Assembly: GCA_024684355.1 (NCBI GenBank)
Contig: JAIKXA010000166.1
Span: 1-56,590, forward strand
DNA from: Lachnospiraceae bacterium
Lineage (GTDB): Bacteria > Bacillota > Clostridia > Lachnospirales > Lachnospiraceae
Length of the DNA stretch: 56,590 nucleotides
Direction of reading: 5' to 3'
The notes under the pieces are model-generated. The model was given only the letters and a program-made list of their open reading frames with translations, made no database searches and had not been told where the DNA came from. A program made the position numbers and the translations under genes. Within the stretch, counting starts at the first letter, position 1. The number at the start of each line of letters is the position of its first letter. This document shows positions 17,438-26,123 of this stretch, piece by piece.

Positions 17438-19330
17438 TCATTCACTTCCTTTCAACGTAGGATTCATTGCATCTCTTAAACCGTTACCAAACAGGTTGAA
17501 CATTATGACCATCAAACCCATAATGGTAGCCGGGAAAATAACCAGATTACTGTATACACCCATGTACTGCTGATTGTTTGACATTAATACACCAAATGAA
17601 TGCACACCTTTAAGACCGAGATTCAGATATGCAAGTGTAGCTTCGGCCATAATAACGCTTGGTATCATCAATACCGATGAAGTAATAACGGTACCTAAAG
17701 AATTCGGCAGTATATGCTTAAATATCAATCTCGCATCGGAAGCTCCGAGAGTCCTCGATGCAAGTACATATTCTCTACCCTTAAAACGGTAAAACTGATG
17801 TCTTGTTGTACTTGCAGTACTTATCCAGTCTGTAAGGCACAGTGCAAAACAGAATGTAAAGAAATTATTACCGAGGTGAAGTATACAGAGTGTGATGACC
17901 ACTATCCACGGTACTCCGCCAAGTATATCGGTAATTCTTTCCATAAACAGATCGATATTCCCACCAAAATATCCTGAGATCGATCCCCAAATAAGTCCTA
18001 TAACAAAGCATACTGCAAAAACAATAACACCTAATACCAAAGATGTACGAAGGCCGGCAAATGCTCTTTTAAACACATCCACACCGGAAGCATCGGTTCC
18101 CATAAGATATCTGGGCATGGACTCATAACCAAGCTTATGATAATTCCACCCGCTTCCCGTAATACTTGACAGTTTCTTTGTTACAGTAAGCACTTTCTGA
18201 TCACGAACCACATCAATAGGGCACTCGTTTGAGAGCTTTACAAAAGACTCGGGACCGACCTTATAATCATAGGTACACCATCCCTTCTTTATCCATTCAT
18301 TAAGCTCTGATGCTGAATACTCGATGGCATCCGCATTTCCGTATACCAGCATATAAGTGTCGAGAACATAGTCACAATATCTTACTTCCGAATTATGTAA
18401 GCCCTTTCTTCCGGAGCAAGACCAGTATTCATTGCTCTGCAAGTCTGTGATACCAACCATCTCTGTAGGATTATCAAATGAAACTTCCGCCAATACATCC
18501 GCATTCTTGGCTCTTTCGCCGCATCCGAGTTTTATGCTCTTAATAAGGACATACTGTATTGAAGATGTAGATGATTTAACATCAAAAACTATCGAAGCGC
18601 TTACGTTCTTCAGCCTATTCTCTTTCATAGCTGAACTGATATCAAAGGATATGGGACTGTAATCATTGCTAAAGTCCCTTATCATTATCTTATCATCTTC
18701 ACCCTCGCCGGTCTTTAAATATACTCTGTATTCACCGAGTTTTCCTTCTCCGAAGTTTTCTTCGTTGTCAAATTCAATATCGATGGTATAAGCACCTTTA
18801 TCGGTAAATTCAACTGTTTTTGAACTAAGGAATACATCTTTATTATTTACTTTGGCATCAGTCGCAAGCACAAGCACTCCGCCAAATCCGTACTGGTTAT
18901 AAGAATCAATATATGTTATATCCGGATCAACATTAATACTTACCAATGACTGCTTAAGTGCCGCGATACTGTATTTTTCAGATACGGCAGGCACTTCATT
19001 GACCGGATCATATAATATGTGTTCATATGATCTGGTACCGTCCCAGAATCCGAAACCCGCATCAAACAGCTTAGGAGCCAGGAACTTTTCTTCGGTCCTG
19101 ACTGATTCAATATCATACGGAGAAATAATAGGTACAAAGATGGCCATTAAGATCAATATTGTCAAAATAACAGCGGCAACTACCGAAGACTTATTCTTTC
19201 TGAATCTTTTCAAAGCATCCCTAAAGAAAGTAGTCGGTTTAGTGTCCAGTTTTTTATCTTTTATTGCTCCATCCGATTGAACAAGTTCGAAATCGTTAGC
19301 CAGAAAATCAAAATTATTCTTATCAGCCAT
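17438..19330 (-). CDS. OppC-like permease with a large extracellular domain
   Basis: A 630-residue inner-membrane permease, about twice the usual 300. TM1 is VAAVILTILILMAIFVPII (about 50-69). The canonical permease resumes at MGTDASGVDVFKRAF (about 410) with five more helices and the EAA loop EYVLASRTLGASDARLIFKH. The roughly 340 residues in between should lie outside the cell. They look beta-rich (YTIDIEFDN, GEYRVYLKTGEG, SASIVFDVKSS), possibly sandwich-like, and end near the membrane. The gene overlaps the OppB stop by one base (TAATG) and precedes OppD by one base, so translation is tightly coupled. Confidence 0.92.
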   Translation of the reverse strand: MADKNNFDFLANDFELVQSDGAIKDKKLDTKPTTFFRDALKRFRKNKSSVVAAVILTILILMAIFVPIISPYDIESVRTEEKFLAPKLFDAGFGFWDGTRSYEHILYDPVNEVPAVSEKYSIAALKQSLVSINVDPDITYIDSYNQYGFGGVLVLATDAKVNNKDVFLSSKTVEFTDKGAYTIDIEFDNEENFGEGKLGEYRVYLKTGEGEDDKIMIRDFSNDYSPISFDISSAMKENRLKNVSASIVFDVKSSTSSIQYVLIKSIKLGCGERAKNADVLAEVSFDNPTEMVGITDLQSNEYWSCSGRKGLHNSEVRYCDYVLDTYMLVYGNADAIEYSASELNEWIKKGWCTYDYKVGPESFVKLSNECPIDVVRDQKVLTVTKKLSSITGSGWNYHKLGYESMPRYLMGTDASGVDVFKRAFAGLRTSLVLGVIVFAVCFVIGLIWGSISGYFGGNIDLFMERITDILGGVPWIVVITLCILHLGNNFFTFCFALCLTDWISTASTTRHQFYRFKGREYVLASRTLGASDARLIFKHILPNSLGTVITSSVLMIPSVIMAEATLAYLNLGLKGVHSFGVLMSNNQQYMGVYSNLVIFPATIMGLMVIMFNLFGNGLRDAMNPTLKGSE

Positions 19331-20364
19331 TATTTTTTCGCCCCCATTCTAATTCTCGGATCTATAAATCCATATGAAAGGTCTACTAAAACACCTGCCA
19401 AAAGCGATATCGTAGTAAATATCGCCATATCAACAAACAGGATATCATAATCCTTATAATTCATAGCCAAAACAAACAATTTACCAATTCCGGGGATACC
19501 ATATAACTGTTCAAGTATCATGGATCCGCCCAAAATACCGATAAACTCACTTACAATAACCGGGAAAACAGGAACCATCGCATTCTTTAAAGCATGTCTG
19601 TTAATTGCCTGGCGTCTGGTAAGACCTTTTGTACGAGCCAAAAGAAGATAATCGCTTTCCAACACATCACAAAGCTCAGCTCTGACAAAACGACAATACC
19701 CGCATACCGAACCAAAGCTGAGTGAAAATACCGGTATAACATATCCCCTGATCCTTTCAGCTAAAGGAGCCGTATCGGTAGGCCATGTTGACGGGAACCA
19801 GCCAAGTCCGTACGAAAAAATCTGTAATAAAAATATTATCAAAACAAATTTGGGTATAGATATAAAGACCATAACAAGTGTGGATATGATATGGTCAGTA
19901 GCTGTATTCTTTTTTAACGCCGCCCATATTCCCAACATTATGCCAATAGGAACGGAAATCAAAGATAAAATATTTAAACGGATAGAATATCCGATTCTTT
20001 TCATGATAATAACAGTTGCCTTAACATTGGGCTGATATGTTTTACTATCGCCCCAATCCCACTCAGTAACAATATTTTTCAACCAATTAACATACTGAGT
20101 CATTACAGGCACCATATAATAATATGAGGTTTTTCCTTTATTAGAAGGAGATTTATATAAAAGCTCTCCGTATTTGTCGGTAGGCAGATCGAGTCTGTAA
20201 ACATATCCCAGATTGTACTGTCTGTCAAAATATGTTGTTTGAGCTCTGTCATCACCGATAGGTCTTTCAAACGGAAGAAGCTTTATCAGAATAAAAGTGA
20301 TCGATAGAATTATAAAAGTCGTTACAAATGCAAGTGTAATACGTTTAATTACATATTTGCCCAT
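19330..20364 (-). CDS. OppB-like oligopeptide ABC permease
   Basis: A 344-residue permease. TM1 is ITLAFVTTFIILSITFILIKLLPFE. An extracellular insertion of about 80 residues follows (GDDRAQTTYFDRQYNLGYVY), then the conserved permease core with DHIISTLVMVFISIPKFVL, the EAA loop YLLLARTKGLTRRQAINRHALKNA and QLYGIPGIGKLF. The insertion is modest compared with that in OppC. It forms the heteromeric channel with OppC. It is separated from oppA by a terminator-like hairpin. Confidence 0.93.
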   Translation of the reverse strand: MGKYVIKRITLAFVTTFIILSITFILIKLLPFERPIGDDRAQTTYFDRQYNLGYVYRLDLPTDKYGELLYKSPSNKGKTSYYYMVPVMTQYVNWLKNIVTEWDWGDSKTYQPNVKATVIIMKRIGYSIRLNILSLISVPIGIMLGIWAALKKNTATDHIISTLVMVFISIPKFVLIIFLLQIFSYGLGWFPSTWPTDTAPLAERIRGYVIPVFSLSFGSVCGYCRFVRAELCDVLESDYLLLARTKGLTRRQAINRHALKNAMVPVFPVIVSEFIGILGGSMILEQLYGIPGIGKLFVLAMNYKDYDILFVDMAIFTTISLLAGVLVDLSYGFIDPRIRMGAKK

Positions 20365-20384
20365 AGAAAGCTGATCCTTCCCAA

Positions 20385-20424
20385 AAATAAACAGGCGATG
20401 GCGATATTACCCGCCATCGCCTGT
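20385..20424 (-). terminator. Hairpin between oppA and oppB (partial terminator)
   Basis: ACAGGCGATGGCG/CGCCATCGCCTGT, a 13-bp perfect stem with an 8-base loop. On the minus strand it is followed by TTATTTTT. It lies 16 bases after the oppA stop and before oppB. It probably lets the binding protein be made in excess over the membrane subunits. Confidence 0.85.
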
Positions 20425-20439
20425 CATAATAATCAGAAT

Positions 20440-23277
20440 TTACTCAATTACAAATGTGTCTTCAACAGAATGATATGTATCACTGGGTTCACCGTTGAAC
20501 TCTAAGCCATAATAGATGTCAAATCCGGTAGAACCGGTAGGCTGCTCGGGAAGACCCTCGCCCTTTGTAAACTCTTCTACTATGTCAGCAGGTACTGTAA
20601 AGTTAACAACATATGTTCCCTTAGTGGAATCATCAACAGCAAACTCAACATCCTTTTCTACATATGTTCCGTCACCGTTATAATATCTGTCATAATTGCA
20701 GCATACAATATTCTGGATATCAACCTTGGTAATATCAGGAAGTGCTGCGGTGATCTTAAGTGAACCTGAATATGTTCCGTCGTCGTTCTTTGAAATATTG
20801 GTATAATCAAATGAAACAATCTCCTTGTTCTGACCGGCAGAAACTATAGCCTGAACGTTTGCTGCATTGTATAATGCATCAAAGGACCATCTCTTTCCGT
20901 CGTATACAAGAGGATATACATCAGGATCATTTGTATCTGTACCCCAGTTAAGAGTGAAGCTTCCGGATATAAGCTGATCGCTCGAAAGAACGCTTAAGAA
21001 TCCGAGAGGATCAAGTGAGTTACCGGAGATAGAACCGAAACCAAGGTCAAACTGACCAACCATTAACTTGTTGTAGTAAACATCTGACCACTGATTGCCA
21101 ACCCAGAAAGTAACGTTTAACTTGTAAACGCCGCCACATACGCTGTCATCATTGAATGCGGTCTCAATATAGTTCTTGATCTCCTTATGATAATCTTCTT
21201 CATCTGAAGGATACATCCAAGCGATCTCGAACTGGATCTCGGTAGGATTCTCCTTAGTACCGGGTTTGTATGCTCCGGCCTGTTCAAGCTCTGTAAGAGC
21301 CATTCTAAAGTACTCTCTAGCAAGCTCTAATGAGTAGCCTGCTCCGTCTGTATCCTGTAAGAGGTTAGCTACAGCCTTCTTATGAGCATCTGTTGTAGCA
21401 TAAGAGATACCGTTTTCAGGATCTGACATATAGTTTGAAGAGAAGAAATCTACTGAAGCAATGCTACCACGTGCTTCAGCAAACTGTTTTCTGTTAATAG
21501 CAAGGCTTAATGCCTTTCTGAAATGATCGTTACCGATACAAGGCTTAACTGTCCAGTAATCAGCCTTGGGAGTCTGTGTAACGACACCGTTCTCACCGAA
21601 GAGGTATTCCCATGTTTCTGCATCACAGGCATTTGCATTAAGCTTGAAGTTTGATGTACCGGTAGTCTTACGTGTTCTGGGATCATTCTTGTATTCATCA
21701 AGATAATCCTGAGTAACACCTGCAGCATCAAAATGCTCTGCAAGGAATTCCTTGATAGCTGCATTCTTATCTGTATTAATAGCTGTAAATATCTTTACAT
21801 ATATACCTTCAACAGCATACTTTGTATCTGCGAAAATATAATAAGGATTCTTTTTAAATACGATCTGCTGATCGCTGTCATATCTTTCAAGATAGTAAGG
21901 TCCTACTGTAAGCGCGTTATCAACAGGTGTCTCTTTTCCATCCTCGCTGAAACCTAAGTACTTCTTAACTGTAACTAACTTAATGAAATCCTCAGGTATA
22001 GGCATATAAAGACTTGAAGAAATGTAGTACATAGCATAGAACTGATCCTGTAAACCTGTAAATGTTACTTCAAAATAGTTCTTTCCGTCTTCTACATATG
22101 TCTTGATACCTACATTCTTCCAAAGTTCTTCCTTGTAACCATCAGCTGTAGCATCATAGTAATCCTTAGCGCCTGCTATAGCAGAAGAATTAGTTGTGTT
22201 TGCAAGCTCTGAACCACGGTAAAGCTGGTTAGACTGAGTAAGAAGAAGCTTGAATGCATATTCGTAATCTTCAAGAGCCACTTCTCTTCCGTCAAATGCC
22301 TTACGGTCAGCCATCTCGGAACCGGTCTTATACTTAAGTCCGTCAGCTCCGGTCTTAACTTCCATACGCCATGTGGTACATAAGCCGTCACCGTCATCAT
22401 CGTTTACGGGCTGGGGCTTTTCCTTAGCAAGCTCAGGTACCCAGTCATAGCCGTCCTTTGTTGCATTCATGAAGTTTGTAACAAAGGTAGCGCCGGTGTA
22501 ATCATAAAGATCACCAACAGATGCACGCTGGTCATTAAGCTCGTTTAATGTACCGGGGTCTTCGCTCTCAAATGTATGGTAGTATCTCTTCCATGCTTCA
22601 TTGGGCTCAGCCTCAAGGTCTGAATTGATAGAACCCTCTGCCAATACACCGAAGCCATATCCTACGATATAGTTCTCTGTACCCAGAGTTACACGGGGAT
22701 TATACATCTGATATCTACCATTCTCATAAAGAGATATACCGGTAATACCCTTTGATACGGCAAACTGCTCTAAGATACCGAGGATATTGGTCTTTTCAGC
22801 ATTGCTTTCCTTCTTAAATGTGTAAAGACCATCTGCCTTGGGTATAGCATTAAGGATGCCATTGAAAGCATCTTCATATGCCTTTTCAGCCTCATTAACG
22901 GTATTTGATGCATTGATAGCTGCAACACCGTTATCAACAACTGTCTTTACAGCCTGATATTCAGCATCTTCAAGCTGGTCTTCGATAGCTTCAAAAACAG
23001 TCTCAAGGTCATGTACCGTATAAGCTAAGTAATCTTCCTTCTCCATGTAAGCACCGTCCCAAGGAATCTCGGGAGTAGGCTCTGCAGTGGGCTCTACGGA
23101 AGGCTCAGCTGTAGGTGCGGTAGTGGTTGCGGGGTCCTGGGTAGGTGCATCGGTTACTTCAGTTTTGGTAACATCCTGACTACCCTTGTTGTCGTTGTTT
23201 TCATCTTCGTTCTTTCCGCATGCTGTAAGTCCGAGCACGAGGGTAAAGATCAGAAGATAGCTGAGAAATTTTTTCAT
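20440..23277 (-). CDS. OppA-like peptide-binding lipoprotein, extra large
   Basis: A 945-residue SBP family 5 lipoprotein against a usual 540-600. The lipobox is LGLTAC (Cys20). A Thr/Pro/Glu-rich linker follows (about 35-75). A helical stretch (about 75-150) comes before the first lobe. Family motifs include FGVLAEGSINSDLEAEPNEAWKRY-type text, DNALTVGPYYLERYDSDQQI and NDHFRKALSLAINRKQFAEA. GGDP-type ends are replaced by a long C-terminal portion with SGNSLDPLGFLSVL. It should capture peptides outside the membrane for the OppBCDF transporter. AAGGAGGAG precedes the ATG, and a clear promoter lies at 23395-23423. Confidence 0.92.
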   Translation of the reverse strand: MKKFLSYLLIFTLVLGLTACGKNEDENNDNKGSQDVTKTEVTDAPTQDPATTTAPTAEPSVEPTAEPTPEIPWDGAYMEKEDYLAYTVHDLETVFEAIEDQLEDAEYQAVKTVVDNGVAAINASNTVNEAEKAYEDAFNGILNAIPKADGLYTFKKESNAEKTNILGILEQFAVSKGITGISLYENGRYQMYNPRVTLGTENYIVGYGFGVLAEGSINSDLEAEPNEAWKRYYHTFESEDPGTLNELNDQRASVGDLYDYTGATFVTNFMNATKDGYDWVPELAKEKPQPVNDDDGDGLCTTWRMEVKTGADGLKYKTGSEMADRKAFDGREVALEDYEYAFKLLLTQSNQLYRGSELANTTNSSAIAGAKDYYDATADGYKEELWKNVGIKTYVEDGKNYFEVTFTGLQDQFYAMYYISSSLYMPIPEDFIKLVTVKKYLGFSEDGKETPVDNALTVGPYYLERYDSDQQIVFKKNPYYIFADTKYAVEGIYVKIFTAINTDKNAAIKEFLAEHFDAAGVTQDYLDEYKNDPRTRKTTGTSNFKLNANACDAETWEYLFGENGVVTQTPKADYWTVKPCIGNDHFRKALSLAINRKQFAEARGSIASVDFFSSNYMSDPENGISYATTDAHKKAVANLLQDTDGAGYSLELAREYFRMALTELEQAGAYKPGTKENPTEIQFEIAWMYPSDEEDYHKEIKNYIETAFNDDSVCGGVYKLNVTFWVGNQWSDVYYNKLMVGQFDLGFGSISGNSLDPLGFLSVLSSDQLISGSFTLNWGTDTNDPDVYPLVYDGKRWSFDALYNAANVQAIVSAGQNKEIVSFDYTNISKNDDGTYSGSLKITAALPDITKVDIQNIVCCNYDRYYNGDGTYVEKDVEFAVDDSTKGTYVVNFTVPADIVEEFTKGEGLPEQPTGSTGFDIYYGLEFNGEPSDTYHSVEDTFVIE

Positions 23278-23394
23278 TATTCTCCTCCTTTTCCTAAATC
23301 CGGGATAAACTTTTTTACGTCATTCTTTTACCACTTTAATCTGCTAATGTAGTAGCGAAAAACAGCGTAAATACGGGCTTCCCGACACTTTTCT

Positions 23395-23423
23395 ATTATA
23401 CTACCATCATAGTCAGATTGCAA
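23395..23423 (-). promoter_or_regulatory. Sigma-A type promoter of the opp operon
   Basis: Minus strand reads TTGCAA, a 17-base spacer, then TATAAT, about 110 bases before the oppA ATG. The leader between shows no terminator hairpin that I can see. Confidence 0.75.
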
Positions 23424-23432
23424 TATTTTTTT

Positions 23433-23621
23433 TTAACTGAACAGTCTTCTGTCTTCCACAAGGTCCTCTAAAGGACATCCCCATTCATCGGAAGCGTTGT
23501 CTATATATATCCATCCCTTAAGTCCGGATTTAGTTTTCACATACGCAAGAAATGAGTCATTTTCATCATTATTAGTAAACTTTACTTTCTTTAAGGTAAA
23601 TTTCTCTCCTGCTTTAATCTC
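23433..23621 (-). pseudogene. Remnant of an SH3-like domain gene
   Basis: Between oppA and the zinc-ribbon gene a 62-codon open stretch ends in TAA at 23433. It is bounded upstream by an in-frame TGA at 23622-23624 and has no ATG. It reads protein-like (AGEKFTLKKVKFTN, SFLAYVKTKSGLKGWIYID, CPLEDLVEDRRLF), with the KSGLKGWIYID pattern of bacterial SH3 domains. The missing start and the in-frame stop suggest the tail of a decayed gene. Frames upstream (23625-23694) show no convincing continuation. The rest of 23278-23694 holds only the opp promoter and leader. Confidence 0.55.
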
Positions 23622-23694
23622 TCAACTTTTTCTTTATATACTGTATTTAATATCAGGCCCGCATATTAGTTTTTCAAAACTAAACCGGCCCATA

Positions 23695-24441
23695 TCATTT
23701 ACCATGATATGTGATAACTATCGGAGCATACTTTGGGTACCAGTCTCCGCCGGCCTGTATGACTTTGTCAGCCACACGTATACTCTGTACCTTACCGTCC
23801 TGTACCTTCAGCCCCAGTTTAACATCATGCAGGTTGCGGCTTATTATATTGGTAAATCCCGCATCCTTAAGCTTCGCAAGCGCTTCCCCGTGATCAAGTA
23901 CTGTAAACGGCTCCATCCCCTTCGGGAACTCGATATAGTCCACATCATATTCCTCTTCCGTTGGAGCCTGTCCGAATATCCTTCCGTAAGCAAAATATCC
24001 GGTACAAAAAGCCACAATGACCAGGATCAGCCCGATTATACCGAACGCATTGATAAAACCTCCGAATGCCATCATAAACAGACCGAAAACACCTGTTGCA
24101 ACAGCTCCGATAAACCAAGGCTTCCACTGCTCTTTCCTCTTTTGCTTTTCAGCCTTTCGTTTTTCCCGGTCCTTTTCCAGCTTTTCCCTGTATCTTTTCT
24201 CTGCCTCAGCCTGTCTTTCGGCTTCAAACTTCTGCTGCTCAGCCTCATAATCCTCCTGAGCCTTCAGTCTTCCCATTTCCTGCTCGTAGCCGTAGTCAAA
24301 ACCGTTCTCTATGACAAGTCTGGTAACTCCGTCATCCACCAGCATCTCTTTTCCGCAGTAAACGCATATTAGACGCTTCAGGTCCGGATTAACTTTCATC
24401 TCCGCCCCGCAGGCCGGACATTTCAAATCTATCAGCTTCAT
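23695..24441 (-). CDS. Zinc-ribbon, coiled-coil, two-helix membrane protein
   Basis: A 248-residue protein. The N-terminal zinc ribbon is LKCPACGAEM...RLICVYCGKEM (two CxxC pairs, residues 9-12 and 26-29). An Ala/Glu/Lys-rich coiled coil spans about 55-105. Two adjacent membrane helices follow (FIGAVATGVFGLFMMAFGGF and INAFGIIGLILVIVAFC). The C-terminal domain, with LAKLKDAGFTNIISRNLHD and ending PKYAPIVITYHG, resembles PASTA-like modules. Such proteins recur in Firmicutes, but their function is not settled. It is monocistronic, with the SH3 remnant just downstream and repeat copy B upstream. Confidence 0.75.
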   Translation of the reverse strand: MKLIDLKCPACGAEMKVNPDLKRLICVYCGKEMLVDDGVTRLVIENGFDYGYEQEMGRLKAQEDYEAEQQKFEAERQAEAEKRYREKLEKDREKRKAEKQKRKEQWKPWFIGAVATGVFGLFMMAFGGFINAFGIIGLILVIVAFCTGYFAYGRIFGQAPTEEEYDVDYIEFPKGMEPFTVLDHGEALAKLKDAGFTNIISRNLHDVKLGLKVQDGKVQSIRVADKVIQAGGDWYPKYAPIVITYHGK

Positions 24442-24539
24442 ATTTCTATCCTCATAAAAAACCTCTTATTCATCCCACAGTTACAGGTAAAATTATACCC
24501 AACTTTCCCTATTTTTACAAGTCTATCTTGTTCAAAAAG

Positions 24540-24732
24540 AGGCTGTTGTAATACTCAACGTCGTCCCCTCTATTAATACCGCTTTCGTAAAAAAATATAG
24601 GCTCGTGACGGGTATGCTCCCGGGACGAATTGCCTTTGGTGGCAATCTCGTCCGGGATGCTGCCCGGACAGAGCCTATTGTTAGTCTTATTGTGGTATTA
24701 ATAAAGGGGACGACACGTTATTACAAAAGCCC
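24540..24732. repeat. Long imperfect inverted-repeat (hairpin) element, copy B
   Basis: Left arm TTGTAATACTCAACGTCGTC... pairs with right arm ...GACGACACGTTATTACAA. The inner block CGTCCCCTCTATTAATACC matches GGTATTAATAAAGGGGACG. AGGCTCGTGACGGGTATGCT pairs with TGCTGCCCGGACAGAGCCT across internal mismatches. The apex is GGGACGAATTGCC/GGCAATCTCGTCC with a short TTTGGT loop. It shares the GGCTCTGTCCGGGCAGCA, GGCTCGTGACGGGTA and GTCG(T)CCCC blocks with copy A at 9.5 kb. It has no ORF and lies between the binding-protein gene end and the zinc-ribbon gene start. It occupies nearly all of the gap 24442-24738. Confidence 0.75.
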
Positions 24733-24738
24733 CTATAA

Positions 24739-26040
24739 TCAATTGAAGAAAGTTGCTGTATCAATTTTACCGTAACCACCGAAACTTGAAGGTGCAGCAT
24801 AGATCTTATCTGAAAGAGCACTTCCGAGGAACAGTTCGGTAACTTCATCGGTCTTAGCCTTGATATCGATATCGGCAAAAGCATCCGGATATACTGTCTT
24901 GGCTATGAACCAGCAGTTGATAAGAGCAATCTCATAATTGGTATAGTATGCATTGTAAGCCATTTCGATATATACATTGTTGTCCTTAAATGCTTTGCAC
25001 TCGTTAAACATCTCGGGATTCTCGGCATATAAAGGTTTGATGTTCTTTACTGCTGCGGCATCCATAATGATGATATCCATATCATCGCCCAAAGCGACAA
25101 ACTTTTCCTCTTCTATAGCCTGGATACCGTCCTTGGCAAGATCTGTTACCACATTCTTTACGTTTGCTATATTGAACTGTATATAGTTCTGAGCTGTCAT
25201 TAAGTGATTGGTGGTACCCCAGTTACCCAAACCGCAGATATATACGCCGGGCTTTGCTTCAGCAGCTATGCCCGAAGTCCTGCTGCTGATCTCAGCCTTT
25301 TCTTTATCTATAAAGCTAACTATCTGCTCAGCCTTAGCTTCATTCTTAAATATTGTACCCAAAAGCTTCATGGAGCCTGCAAATGAAGGATCAAATACTC
25401 CACCGGGGCCTGCCTTCATTGTGATAACCGGAACTCCGAGCTGTTCCTGAAGAGCATCTTCTTTTTCAACATCCTCATACTCGGAAATAACTATATCGGG
25501 GTTGCATGAAAGTATCTTCTCAGCTTCTGCAGCCTGTGCATTTGGTCCGCCCACGCCGCATGAAGGAAGCGCAGCGAACTTATCGCCATATGCCAGTACA
25601 TAAGGACGTGCTACAGAATCAAACATCTTAGGTCTCTCACTGAGTGTAGTATTATCAATATCTTCCACACCGCACAAAAGATCGACACTTCCGATGTAAG
25701 TATACATACGAAGTGCTCCGGCGCCTATACAAACTACTCTTGTATAGCTTCCGGGAGTAACCTCAACTTCCCTGCCGATCATATCAGTAACGATGATCGA
25801 AGCTGCAGGAGCATCTGTTACTGCAGGCTTATCGGTAACCACAGGTGCATCTGTTACTGCAGGCGCATCTGTAACAACCGGAGTATCGGTAACCTTAGGT
25901 TCATCCGTTACAACGGGTGTATCGGTAACAGCTGCTGTAGTCTCGGGTGCCGTTTTATCATTCCCGTTACTGCTGCAGGCACAAAGACCCATTATAAGTA
26001 TCAGAGAAAGCAATACGGCAAGTATTCTCTTTGTTTTCAT
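24739..26040 (-). CDS. FecB/BtuF-type ABC substrate-binding lipoprotein
   Basis: A 433-residue lipoprotein with lipobox GLCAC (Cys21). Six to seven tandem hexapeptides of the type PVVTDA follow (about residues 40-75). The TroA-like binding fold then has ITDMIGREVEV-type text, VVCIGAGALRMYTYIG, CNPDIVISEYEDVEKEDALQ and a helix-rich C-terminal lobe. The family binds siderophores, haem, cobalamin, molybdate or tungstate. WGTTNHLMTAQNYIQFNIAN is distinctive, but I cannot assign a ligand from it. It is the last gene of the permease-ATPase-SBP operon, an order that differs from the usual SBP-first arrangement. Confidence 0.87.
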   Translation of the reverse strand: MKTKRILAVLLSLILIMGLCACSSNGNDKTAPETTAAVTDTPVVTDEPKVTDTPVVTDAPAVTDAPVVTDKPAVTDAPAASIIVTDMIGREVEVTPGSYTRVVCIGAGALRMYTYIGSVDLLCGVEDIDNTTLSERPKMFDSVARPYVLAYGDKFAALPSCGVGGPNAQAAEAEKILSCNPDIVISEYEDVEKEDALQEQLGVPVITMKAGPGGVFDPSFAGSMKLLGTIFKNEAKAEQIVSFIDKEKAEISSRTSGIAAEAKPGVYICGLGNWGTTNHLMTAQNYIQFNIANVKNVVTDLAKDGIQAIEEEKFVALGDDMDIIIMDAAAVKNIKPLYAENPEMFNECKAFKDNNVYIEMAYNAYYTNYEIALINCWFIAKTVYPDAFADIDIKAKTDEVTELFLGSALSDKIYAAPSSFGGYGKIDTATFFN

Positions 26041-26123
26041 TTATCTTTCCTCCCAAATGTTTTACCGGTAACAGTCATAACTCCAACCTTCCCGGCTTAT
26101 AATACCCATACATGATGGGATTA

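Noticed and set aside
23497-24372. 291-aa plus-strand ORF
   Set aside because: Antisense to the zinc-ribbon protein and the SH3 remnant; no ribosome binding site or recognisable domain.
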